Positions 1 to 6,948 of a stretch of DNA of 13,058 nt are shown piece after piece. Under the pieces are notes generated by a model. It was not told where the DNA came from. It searched no databases and was given only the letters and a program-made list of their open reading frames with translations. Position numbers and translations under genes: made by a program. Within the stretch, counting starts at the first letter, position 1. Each line of letters opens with the position of its first letter. Source of the DNA: Burkholderiales bacterium (GTDB taxonomy: Bacteria; Pseudomonadota; Gammaproteobacteria; Burkholderiales; Burkholderiaceae_E); assembly GCA_027489195.1 (NCBI GenBank), contig JAIYAG010000235.1, positions 1 to 13,058 of the forward strand, in the 5' to 3' direction.

Positions 1-569
1 CAGCGCCGCAGCAGGAGGGACGGCACGACGATGATCCCGGTGTTCACCTCGCGGATGGAGCGCTCGGCGGCGTCGGCGTCCTTGTGCTCGACGATGCGCA
101 GGACCGGTCCGCGACCGTCATCCGACGGACGGTCGCCGTCCTTCGTGTTTCCGCGCACGATCCGCCCGTATCCGTCGGGCTGCTCGAGGTCGACGGTGAG
201 CAGGCCCAGACGGTCGGGGCCGGCGGCCTCGACCAGGCGGCGCAGCGTGTCGGCCCGGGTCAGCGGCACGTCGCCGTACAGGATCAGCGTGGGCACGGCG
301 TCGTCGAGATGCGGCAGCGCCTGCATGACCGCGTGGCCGGTGCCGAGCTGCGGTTCCTGGCGCGCCCAGGCGAGATCGGGCGCGCCGAGCGCGGCCTGGA
401 CCTGCTCGCCGCCATGCCCGTGGATCACGACGATGCGATCGGGGGATAGAGTACGGGAGGTGTCGAGCACGTGGGCGAGCAGGGACCGCCCGGCCAGTCG
501 GTGCAGCACCTTCGGCAGGTCCGAGCGCATGCGTTTGCCCATGCCGGCTGCCAGCACCACGATATTCAT
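1..569 (-). CDS. glmU: GlmU, bifunctional UDP-N-acetylglucosamine pyrophosphorylase / glucosamine-1-phosphate N-acetyltransferase (N-terminal part, cut by window edge)
   Basis: The reverse strand is open from ATG at 569 to the left edge, giving about 189 residues. The start MNIVVLAAGMGKRMRSDLPK is the GlmU uridylyltransferase signature (LAAGxGxRM...PKVLH). It is followed by QLGTGHAVMQALP, LYGDVPLT (the metal/UTP-binding GD), DGYGRIVR, IVEHKDA and EVNTGI, all in family order. The protein makes UDP-GlcNAc from GlcN-1-P, acetyl-CoA and UTP in the cytoplasm, feeding peptidoglycan and LPS. The left-handed beta-helix acetyltransferase domain lies outside the window, so only the first half of the pyrophosphorylase domain is seen. 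Between GYGRIVR and VLRIVEHKDA there is a hydrophilic loop (GNTKDGDRPSDDGRGP) about a dozen residues longer than in E. coli GlmU as I recall it. No strong ribosome binding site precedes the ATG. The next gene diverges only about 30 bp away. Identity is certain. Confidence 0.96.
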   Translation of the reverse strand, partial: MNIVVLAAGMGKRMRSDLPKVLHRLAGRSLLAHVLDTSRTLSPDRIVVIHGHGGEQVQAALGAPDLAWARQEPQLGTGHAVMQALPHLDDAVPTLILYGDVPLTRADTLRRLVEAAGPDRLGLLTVDLEQPDGYGRIVRGNTKDGDRPSDDGRGPVLRIVEHKDADAAERSIREVNTGIIVVPSLLLRR

Positions 570-629
570 GGTTTATGCTTATGAATCAAAGGGTTGGAGT
601 GCGTTCTTCACTGTTCTCGGACCATGTTA
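570..629. promoter_or_regulatory. AT-rich divergent start region between glmU and the lipoprotein gene
   Basis: This short island is much richer in A/T than its surroundings and lies between two divergent genes. On the minus strand TAACAT (629-624) is a candidate -10 box for glmU, about 48 bp upstream of the likely RNA start-to-ATG interval. On the plus strand the TTATGCTTATGAAT stretch (573-586) resembles a -10 region for the lipoprotein gene. Neither has a convincing -35 hexamer. This is an inference from composition and hexamer resemblance only. Confidence 0.3.
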
Positions 630-1534
630 GCACGCGACTCCTGAGGGTCTGGGTGCCGTTCGTCACCAGTTGCCTGATGGCATCGGGCTGCTCGATGGCC
701 CGGCTCGGCTATGAGAACCTGCCCACCCTGGCGGCCTGGCGGGCCGACACCTACCTGTCGCTGAACGCCGAGCAGCGCGCACTCGCCACCCGCCGGTTCG
801 AGTCGCTGCAGGCCTGGCACCGCCGCACCCAGCTCGACGACTACCAGGCGTTCCTGCAGGAGGTCCAGCGCCGTGTCGCCGCAGGCGACGTCGACGAGGC
901 CCAGATCCGCGCCTGGCGGCTCGCCGTGTTCGAGCGCTGGAAGCCGATCGCCGAGCAGGTGGCGCCCGCGGCCGCCGAGGTTGCGGGCACGCTCGCGCCG
1001 GCGCAGCTCGCCCGCATGCGCGAGGAGATCGGGCGTGACAACGACAAGGTGCGCCGCGAGTGGATGCCGCCGGGGCGCACCGAGCGTGCCGAGATCCGCG
1101 CGAAGCGCTACATGGAGCGCGCCGAACGCTTCCTCGGCCCCCTGACCGCCGAGCAGAAGCAGTTCGCGCGGCGCTACGCCGCCGAAGTGCCGGACAACGA
1201 GGACATCTGGTACGCGCAGCGCGTCGGCCGACAGCAGGACCTGTTCGCCGTGCTGGAGCGCATCCGCGTGGAGCGCCCGGACGAGGCGACGGCGACGCGC
1301 TGGATGCGCGAGCACCTGATGCGCTATGCGCAGCTGCGCGACGGGCCGGACCGGGCCGGCGCCGAGTCCTCGCTCGCCGCGGGCGATGCGATGGGCGCGG
1401 AGATGCTGGCGCGGGCCACGCCCAAGCAGCGCCAGCACCTGCAGCGCACGCTCCAGGAGTGGATCGACATCGTGCAGTCGCTCAAGCCGGCGCAGACCGC
1501 GTCGGTGCCGGAGCCGGCGACGACCGTGCGCTGA
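599..1534 (+). CDS. DUF6279-type outer-membrane lipoprotein, function unknown
   Basis: The protein has about 311 residues from the chosen GTG. An arginine-containing n-region and a hydrophobic stretch (VWVPFVTSCLMASGC) end in a lipobox-like A-S-G-C, so Cys31 is the likely lipidated residue; Ser at +2 suggests outer-membrane sorting. The mature part is charged and predicted largely helical. It begins with YENLPTLAAWRADTYLSLNAEQ, the hallmark opening of the DUF6279 lipoproteins (Y-x-N-L-P...D.Y..L...Q) common in proteobacteria, for which I know no established function. GTG 599 was chosen because AAAGGG (588-593) sits 5 nt upstream. ATGs at 575 and 581 are in frame but have no ribosome binding site and would start within 12 bp of the divergent glmU ATG. 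The gene is single and convergent with the symporter gene downstream. The family call is from pattern recognition; the exact start is uncertain. Confidence 0.8.
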   Translation: MRSSLFSDHVSTRLLRVWVPFVTSCLMASGCSMARLGYENLPTLAAWRADTYLSLNAEQRALATRRFESLQAWHRRTQLDDYQAFLQEVQRRVAAGDVDEAQIRAWRLAVFERWKPIAEQVAPAAAEVAGTLAPAQLARMREEIGRDNDKVRREWMPPGRTERAEIRAKRYMERAERFLGPLTAEQKQFARRYAAEVPDNEDIWYAQRVGRQQDLFAVLERIRVERPDEATATRWMREHLMRYAQLRDGPDRAGAESSLAAGDAMGAEMLARATPKQRQHLQRTLQEWIDIVQSLKPAQTASVPEPATTVR

Positions 1535-1539
1535 ACGCT

Positions 1540-1564
1540 CGCCGCGGCGGACCGCGCCGTGGCG
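1540..1564. terminator. Hairpin between convergent lipoprotein and symporter genes (possible bidirectional terminator)
   Basis: A 9-bp stem (CGCCGCGGC, 1540-1548, with GCCGTGGCG, 1556-1564, one G-T pair) encloses a 7-nt loop. It begins 6 nt after the lipoprotein stop codon and ends 28 nt before the end of the opposing symporter gene. There is no T-run on either side, so it is not a textbook intrinsic terminator. Position is the main argument. Confidence 0.35.
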
Positions 1565-1592
1565 TCGTCGCGTGACTCGGCGGATGCCGCGC

Positions 1593-3122
1593 TCAGACGC
1601 CCGTCTGCGAGCCCGCGGCGTGCCCCTTGCCGTGCGCGTGCCCCTGCCCGTGCGGATGCGCCGGTCGCCCCGTCACCGCCTCGTCCACCACCTCCGGATG
1701 CCCGCGCCCGCCGAGCACCTGCGGCGCAAGCGAGCCGGCCACCATGCCGAAGATCGCGGCGCCCAGGCCCACGAGCTGGGGCGGCAGCAGCCCCTCCGGC
1801 GCGAGCGCCTCCATCAGCATCCACACCGACAGGCCGAGCACGATCGACAGCCCCGCGCCCTGGGGCGTCGCGCCGCGCCAGAACATGCCGAACGCCAGCG
1901 GCGTGAAGGCCGCCACCAGCGTGACCTTGTAGGCGTTCTGGACCATCTCGTACATCGATGCCTCGCTGTTCAGCGCGAACAGCATGGTCGACCCGGTGAA
2001 CACGACCAGCATCACGCGTGCCGTCGTCACCAGCTGCCGGTCGCCCATGTGCCCGCCGGTCAGCGGCTTGAGGATGTTCTCGGTGAAGATCGCGGTGGGC
2101 GCGAGCAGCGCACCGCTCGCGGTCGACAGGATCGCCGACAGCAGCGCACCGAAGAACAGCGCCTGGATGAAGCCCGACGCGTGGTTCATGATCAGGTTGG
2201 GCAGGATGAGCTGGAACTCGCGGCCCTCGCTGCCCAGGCCGGCGGCCACCGCCTGCGGGTCGATCAGCAGCGCCGAGACCGCGATGAACATCGGCACGAA
2301 CGCGAACACCAGGTAGAACATCCCGCCGAACAGCGTGCCCTTGACCGCGGTGTGCTCGTCCTTGGCCGAGGTCACCCGCTGGAAGACGTCCTGCTGCGCG
2401 ATCGAGCCCAGCGCCATCGTGAGGAACGCGGCGAGCAGTGCGATCAGGTCGCGCGGCTCCAGGCTCGGCACCAGGACGAGCTTGCCCTCGGACGAGGCGG
2501 CGGCGAGCACGCGGTCCACGCCGCCGGCCTTGTCGCCGAAGGTGAACGCGATGTAGAGCAGGCCGCAGATGATGACCGCGGTCTGGAACAGGTCGGTGAA
2601 GGCGACGGCGAACATGCCGCCGAAGAACAGGTAGACCACCAGCACGGCCGCGCCGAGCATGATGCCGTGCTCGAGCGTGAGCGCCCCCTGCGACAGCACG
2701 TTGAAGCAGATGCCCAGCGCCAGCAGGTTGGCCGAGGCCCAGCCGAGGTAGGACAAGGTGATCGCGACGCCGGTGCCGATCTCGACGGTCCGGTTGTAGC
2801 GCTTGCGGTAGAAGTCGCCGATGGTCAGCAGGTTCAGCCGGTAGAAGCGCCGGGCGAACACCAGCGCGACGATGATCAGGCAGGCCGATGCGCCGAACGG
2901 GTCGGCGACGACGCCCGACAGCCCGTCCTTCAGGAAGGTGGAGGAGACCGCGAGCACCGTCTCGGCGCCGAACCAGGTCGCGAACACCGTCGCGAAGTTC
3001 ATGTACAGCGGCAGGCTGCGGCCGGCTGCGAAGTAGTCCTGCGCGCTGTGCACGCGGCGCGCGGCATACCAGCCGATGGCGACGGTGAGCAGCAGGTAGG
3101 CGGCGACGGCGGTGACGAGCAT
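1593..3122 (-). CDS. Sodium:solute symporter (SSF family) with histidine-rich C-terminal tail
   Basis: This inner-membrane protein of about 509 residues has some 12-13 hydrophobic segments along its length and is predicted to carry an organic solute into the cell with Na+. SSF-type features are visible: SAQDYFAAGRSLP after the first helix, the GWASANLLALG helix, the loop GSIAQQDVFQRVTSAKD typical of proline/pantothenate-type members, and SAILSTASGALLAPTAIF, the helix that carries the Na2-site serine/threonine. The substrate cannot be read from sequence. ATG 3122 was chosen because AGAGG (3131-3135) lies 8 nt upstream; an in-frame ATG at 3149 adds nine residues but lacks a ribosome binding site. 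The last ~25 residues contain HPHGQGHAHGKGH, five histidines in 13 residues after the last membrane helix, which is unusual for the family and could bind a metal. The gene stands alone, 160 bp downstream of ubiB on the same strand. Confidence 0.92.
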   Translation of the reverse strand: MLVTAVAAYLLLTVAIGWYAARRVHSAQDYFAAGRSLPLYMNFATVFATWFGAETVLAVSSTFLKDGLSGVVADPFGASACLIIVALVFARRFYRLNLLTIGDFYRKRYNRTVEIGTGVAITLSYLGWASANLLALGICFNVLSQGALTLEHGIMLGAAVLVVYLFFGGMFAVAFTDLFQTAVIICGLLYIAFTFGDKAGGVDRVLAAASSEGKLVLVPSLEPRDLIALLAAFLTMALGSIAQQDVFQRVTSAKDEHTAVKGTLFGGMFYLVFAFVPMFIAVSALLIDPQAVAAGLGSEGREFQLILPNLIMNHASGFIQALFFGALLSAILSTASGALLAPTAIFTENILKPLTGGHMGDRQLVTTARVMLVVFTGSTMLFALNSEASMYEMVQNAYKVTLVAAFTPLAFGMFWRGATPQGAGLSIVLGLSVWMLMEALAPEGLLPPQLVGLGAAIFGMVAGSLAPQVLGGRGHPEVVDEAVTGRPAHPHGQGHAHGKGHAAGSQTGV

Positions 3123-3196
3123 GGCGGCGACCTCTGAGCGATCGGGCATGGACGGGCACGGGGTGCCGTTCGGCTCACGCCGACGGCTCTCCGGCG

Positions 3197-3225
3197 ACGC
3201 TAGCGGAGGCCGCGCCCCGCGACAA
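3197..3225 (-). promoter_or_regulatory. Candidate sigma70-type promoter for the symporter gene
   Basis: On the minus strand TTGTCG (3225-3220) and TAGCGT (3202-3197) are separated by exactly 17 bp, matching 4/6 and 3/6 of the -35 and -10 consensus. They lie about 75 bp upstream of the chosen symporter start, in the 160-bp gap after ubiB. The -10 match is poor, so this is only a candidate. Confidence 0.3.
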
Positions 3226-3282
3226 CCATTCCCGTACGCCGCCGACCCCGATCCCGGGCCGGACCCGGAGGGCGGGCGACCC

Positions 3283-4842
3283 CTAGGGCCAGAGGCGCCA
3301 GGCCTGCAGGCCGGCGATCGCGGCGAGCAGCACCAGGCCGACCCACAGTGCGCGCCGGATGCCGCGCTGCTCGCGGACGATCTGCGCGAGCAGCTTCTCC
3401 TGCACGCGGTCGTCGCGCCGCTCGCCGGCGGCGGTGAGCGCCCGGTGCGCCAGCCGCGGGATCGAGGGCAGCAGCTGCGCCCACTGCGGCATCTCCTGCT
3501 GCAGTCGGTCGACCAGCCCCTGGGTGCCGATCTGCTCGTTCATCCAGCGCTCGAGGATGGGCTTGGCGGTCACCCACAGGTCGAGATCGGGGTCGAGCTG
3601 GCGGCCCAGGCCCTCGATGTTGAGCAGCGTCTTCTGCAGCAGCACCAGCTGCGGCTGGATCGACACGTTGAAGCGGCGCGACGCCTGGAAGAGCCGCAGC
3701 AGCACCAGGCCGAGCGAGATCTCCTTGAGCGGGCGGTCGAAGAAGGGCTCGCAGGTGGCGCGCACCGCGCCCTCGAGCTCCTCGACGCGGGTGCTCGAGG
3801 GTACCCAGCCGGACTCGACGTGCAGCTCGGCGACGCGCCGGTAGTCGCGGCGGAAGAAGGCGAGGAAGTTCTGCGCCAGGTAGTTCTTGTCGAAGTCCGA
3901 CAGCGTGCCGACGATGCCGAAGTCGAGCGCGATGTAGCGGTTGAAGTCCTCGCCCGCGTCGCCGACGAGGATGTTGCCGGGGTGCATGTCGGCGTGGAAG
4001 AAGCCGTGCTTGAAGACCTGCGTGAAGAAGATCTCCACGCCGTCGCGCGAGAGCTTCTTCAGGTCGATGCCGGACTCCACCAGGCGGTCGATGCGCCCGA
4101 TCGGGATGCCGCGCACGCGCTGCATGACGATCACGTTCTGCGCGCAGAAGTCCCAGAACATCTCGGGGATGCGCAGCAGCGTGGAGTCGGCGAAGTTGCG
4201 CCGAAGCTGGTTCGCGTTGGCGGCTTCCCGGACCAGGTCGAGCTCGTCGTGCAGGTAGTGGTCGAACTCGTCGATCACGTCGAGCGGGCGCAGCCGGCGC
4301 GCATCGGCCGACAGCCGCATCGCGAGGCCGCCTGCGGTGCGCAGCAGCGCGAGGTCGTTGTCGATGACGTCGGCCATGCCCGGGCGCAGCACCTTGACCG
4401 CGACCTCGGTGCCGTCGTGCAGCCGCGCGAAGTGCACCTGGGCGATCGAGGCGGAGGCGACCGGCTCGGCGTCGAACTCCGAGAACATCTGGTCGATGCT
4501 GCGTCCGAGCCCGCGCTCGATCTCGGCGATCGCGACCGCCGACGGAAAGGGCGGCACGTCGTCCTGCAGCCGCGCGAGCTCGTCGGCCACGTCCGGCGGC
4601 AGCAGGTCGCGCCGGGTCGACAGCACTTGGCCGAACTTCACGAAGATCGGCCCGAGCGACTCGAGGGCCATCCGCATGCGCGCGCCGCGCGGCGCGTCGA
4701 GGCGGCGGCCCAGGCGCATCAGGCGGCCGACGACCAGCGTCCAGCGCCAGCCGAGCGTGGCCTGGGCGCCGGAGACGGCGATCTCGTCCAGACCGTAGCG
4801 CCAGGCGACGAGGAAGATGCGGGACAGTCGGCTGATTCGCAC
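3283..4842 (-). CDS. ubiB: UbiB, ubiquinone biosynthesis atypical kinase/ATPase
   Basis: The protein has 519 residues from GTG 4842 and belongs to the UbiB/ADCK (ABC1) family. It supports coenzyme Q synthesis as a membrane-associated ATPase acting with the Ubi hydroxylase complex rather than as an ordinary protein kinase. Visible motifs are VKFGQ (KxGQ, residues 68-72), the alanine-rich loop ASASIAQVH (129-137) that replaces the kinase glycine loop, AVK with Lys150, HADMHPGN (283-290) as catalytic loop, and DFG (307-309). The C-terminus is hydrophobic (WVGLVLLAAIAGLQAW), the membrane anchor typical of proteobacterial UbiB. The GTG start gives VRISRLSRIFLVAWRYGLDE, matching the usual UbiB N-terminus. 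An upstream ATG at 4926 would lie before the probable promoter. Length is close to the family norm (E. coli about 546). ubiE and ubiJ, often adjacent elsewhere, are not next to it here. Confidence 0.95.
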   Translation of the reverse strand: MRISRLSRIFLVAWRYGLDEIAVSGAQATLGWRWTLVVGRLMRLGRRLDAPRGARMRMALESLGPIFVKFGQVLSTRRDLLPPDVADELARLQDDVPPFPSAVAIAEIERGLGRSIDQMFSEFDAEPVASASIAQVHFARLHDGTEVAVKVLRPGMADVIDNDLALLRTAGGLAMRLSADARRLRPLDVIDEFDHYLHDELDLVREAANANQLRRNFADSTLLRIPEMFWDFCAQNVIVMQRVRGIPIGRIDRLVESGIDLKKLSRDGVEIFFTQVFKHGFFHADMHPGNILVGDAGEDFNRYIALDFGIVGTLSDFDKNYLAQNFLAFFRRDYRRVAELHVESGWVPSSTRVEELEGAVRATCEPFFDRPLKEISLGLVLLRLFQASRRFNVSIQPQLVLLQKTLLNIEGLGRQLDPDLDLWVTAKPILERWMNEQIGTQGLVDRLQQEMPQWAQLLPSIPRLAHRALTAAGERRDDRVQEKLLAQIVREQRGIRRALWVGLVLLAAIAGLQAWRLWP

Positions 4843-4885
4843 GGTAGGGGGCTCGGCGCCGCGGGCAGGGCGGGGTGCCGCGGCG

Positions 4886-4891
4886 ATTGTA
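4886..4891 (-). promoter_or_regulatory. -10 box (TACAAT) for ubiB
   Basis: TACAAT reads on the minus strand in otherwise almost pure G+C sequence and matches 5/6 of the -10 consensus. Transcription from it would begin near 4879 and leave a leader of about 37 nt before GTG 4842. No -35 hexamer is recognisable at 16-18 bp; a GC palindrome (4898-4911) occupies that place instead. It supports the GTG start over ATG 4926. Confidence 0.5.
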
Positions 4892-4975
4892 CCGGCCGCG
4901 CGGCGCCGCGCCGCGCGCGGCGGCATCGGGCGACCGCCGATCGGGCGGCGCGCGGAGGGGCGGCGCGCCCGCGAC

Positions 4976-4981
4976 TACAGT
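4976..4981 (+). promoter_or_regulatory. Candidate -10 box (TACAGT) for the beta-barrel protein gene, inside a small inverted repeat
   Basis: TACAGT on the plus strand matches 4/6 of the -10 consensus and lies 30 bp upstream of the ATG at 5011, implying a leader of about 20-25 nt. It is embedded in the inverted repeat GCGACT-AC-AGTCGC (4971-4984), which could be an operator or coincidence. No -35 hexamer is seen. Confidence 0.35.
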
Positions 4982-5010
4982 CGCTCGTCCCCTCTCCGGA
5001 TCGCTTCCCG

Positions 5011-5709
5011 ATGCCCCGAGCCCTCGTCCGTTCCCGCCTGGCCGCCTGCGCGGTCCCCTGCGCGGTCCTTCTCGTGTCCGCGTTCGCCGCCGCCCCGGCC
5101 GCCGCGCAGTCGGTCTACGCCGGTGTGGGCACCACGGGCCTGTCGCTCGGGTTCGGGCACACCTACAGCGCGCAGCTCGGTGCCCGCGCCGAGGTCTCGC
5201 TGGTGCCGACGCTCTCGCGCTCGTTCGCGCAGGACGGCATCGACTACTCGGGCGAGGTCAAGAGCACGCGCTTCGCGGCCCTCTTCGACTGGCATCCGTT
5301 GAGCGGCGGTTTCCGCCTCACGGCGGGCCTGTCGGGCGGCAAGACGAGCGGCGAGTTCGCCGGCGCGCCGTCGACCGGCACCACGATCACCATCGGCACC
5401 TCGACGGTGTCGGTCGGCCCGGCCGACCGCTACGACTCGAAGATCGAGTTCCCGTCGGCGATGCCCTACCTCGGCCTCGGCTGGGGCCACACGCCCGAGA
5501 AGGGCTGGGGCATGCATGCCGACGCGGGCCTGCTGATCGGCACCCCGAAGGTCACCGGTTCGCTGTCGCCGAGCCTGAGCGCCAAGATCGCGCTGACCGG
5601 GCGTGACCCGCAGGCCGAGCTCGAGCGCGAACTGCAGACGGTGCGCGACACGACCGGCAAGGTCGTCGGCCTGCCGGTGCTGTCGGTGGGCGTGTCCTAC
5701 CGCTGGTAG
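5011..5709 (+). CDS. Secreted outer-membrane beta-barrel protein, function unknown
   Basis: The protein has 232 residues. A signal peptide is clear: arginines at 3, 7 and 9, a hydrophobic core (AVLLVSAFAAAP) and an AAA cleavage site after about residue 32. The mature part consists of alternating hydrophobic/polar strands rich in Gly, Ser and Thr (VYAGVGTTGLSLGFGH, RFAALFDWHPL, FRLTAGLSGGK, MPYLGLGWGH, WGMHADAGLLIG). It ends in LSVGVSYRW, with a terminal aromatic residue as in the BAM recognition signal of outer-membrane proteins. A short charged stretch with helical character (QAELERELQTVRDTTG) precedes the last strand, probably on the periplasmic side. It resembles small single-domain barrel proteins seen in Burkholderiales; I cannot name a ligand. 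ATG 5011 was chosen because it gives the complete signal peptide; no good ribosome binding site is visible. The gene is single, divergent from ubiB and convergent with the CoA-transferase gene. Confidence 0.8.
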   Translation: MPRALVRSRLAACAVPCAVLLVSAFAAAPAAAQSVYAGVGTTGLSLGFGHTYSAQLGARAEVSLVPTLSRSFAQDGIDYSGEVKSTRFAALFDWHPLSGGFRLTAGLSGGKTSGEFAGAPSTGTTITIGTSTVSVGPADRYDSKIEFPSAMPYLGLGWGHTPEKGWGMHADAGLLIGTPKVTGSLSPSLSAKIALTGRDPQAELERELQTVRDTTGKVVGLPVLSVGVSYRW

Positions 5710-5718
5710 CGGACCCGC

Positions 5719-5743
5719 GGCGCGCGCCGGTCCCGGGCGCGCC
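5719..5743 (+). terminator. Probable terminator hairpin downstream of the beta-barrel gene
   Basis: A perfect 7-bp stem (GGCGCGC, 5719-5725, with GCGCGCC, 5737-5743) encloses an 11-nt loop and is followed by a pyrimidine-rich stretch (CCGTCTTCCTTC). It lies 10 nt after the barrel-protein stop codon and 30 nt before the end of the opposing CoA-transferase gene, so it may act in both directions. The T-tract is imperfect. Confidence 0.45.
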
Positions 5744-5772
5744 CCGTCTTCCTTCGAGTCGGGTGCCGCGCC

Positions 5773-6948
5773 TCAGGACTCGACGCGTGCCGGCCAGCCG
5801 ATCTCGTCGAGCACCTCGCGGGTGTGCGCGCCGTGGTCGGGGGCCGGGTGCCGCACGCGGCACGGCGTCTCCGACAGCGTCACCGGAAAGCCGAGCATGC
5901 GCACCGTGCCGTGGCCCGGATGCTCGACGTCCAGGACCATCTTCCGGTGCAGCACCTGCGGGTCCGACAGCGCCTGGCCGATGTCCTGCACCAGGCCGCA
6001 GGGCACGCCCGCGGCATTGAGCCGCTGCAGCCACGACGCGCGACCGTCGGCTGCGAGCCGCGCCTCGATCAGCGCGTTGAGCTCGGTGCGGTGCTGCAGG
6101 CGCAGCGTGTTGGTCGCGAAGCGCGGCTCGGCGAGCACGTGCTCGATGCCGAGCGCGCCGAGGAACTTGCGCAGGATCGTCTCGGTGCTCGGGGCCACCG
6201 CGATGTCGCCGTCGGCGGTGCGGAACAGGCCGTAGGGCGAGGAGATCGGATGGTCGTTGCCAGTGCGCTCGGGCAGCTTGCCGGTCGCCAGGTGGTCGGA
6301 CGCCAGATAGGCGAACAGGCTCATGATGCCGCTCATCATCGGCGCCTCGACACGCTGGCCGGCGCCGTTGAGGTCGCGGGCGCGCAGCGCGTTCACCACG
6401 CCGAACGCCGCGTACAGGCCGGCCACGAGGTCGGTGATCGGCAGGCCGCTGCGCAGCGCCGGGCCGTCGCGTTCGCCGTTGACGCTCATGAACCCGCTCA
6501 TCGCCTGGATCACGAAGTCGAAGGCGGGCCGCTCGACATAGGGGCCGTCGGAGCCGTAGCCGTTGATGCTCGCCACCACCAGCCGCGGGTTCAGCGCCGC
6601 CAGGCGCGCCGCGTCGAAGCCCATCTCGGCGAGCACGCCGGGCCGGTAGTTCTCGACCAGCACGTCGGCGCGCTCGATCATCCGCGCGAGCACCGCGCGG
6701 CCCTCGTCGCCGCGCAGGTCGAGCGCCACCGAACGCTTGTTCCGGTTGAACGACGCGAAGTACCAGGACAGGCCCTCGTGGCCCGCGCCGATGTGGCGGA
6801 TGGCGTCGCCCTCGCGCTCGTCCTCGATCTTCACGACGTCGGCGCCCATGTCGCCGAGCAGCATCGTGCAGAACGGGCCGGACAGGATGCGGGTCAGGTC
6901 GACGACGCGGATGCCGTCGAGCGGCTGCCTTGCTCCAGGCGCGCTCAT
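5773..6948 (-). CDS. Class III (CaiB/BaiF, formyl-CoA transferase family) CoA-transferase
   Basis: The protein has 391 residues, the usual length for the family. It opens with LDGIRVVDLTRILSGPFCTMLLGDMGADVVKIE, the classic CaiB/BaiF N-terminus, followed by NRNKRSVALDL, VENYRPGVLAEMGFD and GPYVERPAFDFVIQAMSGFM. Asp173 in SGLPITDLVAGLYAAFG is in the position of the catalytic aspartate that carries the acyl intermediate. Such enzymes move CoA between carboxylic acids in the cytoplasm. The ATG overlaps the TGA of the upstream lyase gene (ATGA, 6945-6948), so the two are translationally coupled and probably act on the same compound. The vertebrate SUGCT enzyme (succinyl-CoA to 3-hydroxymethylglutarate) is a family member that would fit this partner, but citramalate, itaconate or another acid is equally possible. 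The family is certain; the substrate is inferred only from the neighbour. Confidence 0.93.
   Translation of the reverse strand: MSAPGARQPLDGIRVVDLTRILSGPFCTMLLGDMGADVVKIEDEREGDAIRHIGAGHEGLSWYFASFNRNKRSVALDLRGDEGRAVLARMIERADVLVENYRPGVLAEMGFDAARLAALNPRLVVASINGYGSDGPYVERPAFDFVIQAMSGFMSVNGERDGPALRSGLPITDLVAGLYAAFGVVNALRARDLNGAGQRVEAPMMSGIMSLFAYLASDHLATGKLPERTGNDHPISSPYGLFRTADGDIAVAPSTETILRKFLGALGIEHVLAEPRFATNTLRLQHRTELNALIEARLAADGRASWLQRLNAAGVPCGLVQDIGQALSDPQVLHRKMVLDVEHPGHGTVRMLGFPVTLSETPCRVRHPAPDHGAHTREVLDEIGWPARVES

Noticed and set aside
1324..3159. Long overlapping frames on both strands across the symporter gene (about 600 codons each)
   Set aside because: They are Arg/Ala/His-rich shadows without recognisable motifs; the symporter frame contains consistent membrane helices and family motifs.
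3254..3268. CCGGG/CCCGG stem after ubiB as a terminator
   Set aside because: Only 5 bp with no T-run; stems of this size are expected by chance in sequence of this composition.
3112..5709. An 865-codon open frame on the plus strand running into the beta-barrel gene
   Set aside because: Everything before 5011 is antisense to ubiB, whose motifs are unmistakable. The antisense translation is a low-complexity His/Glu/Arg/Ala mix typical of shadow frames in GC-rich DNA. Only the part from ATG 5011 has a signal peptide and barrel pattern.
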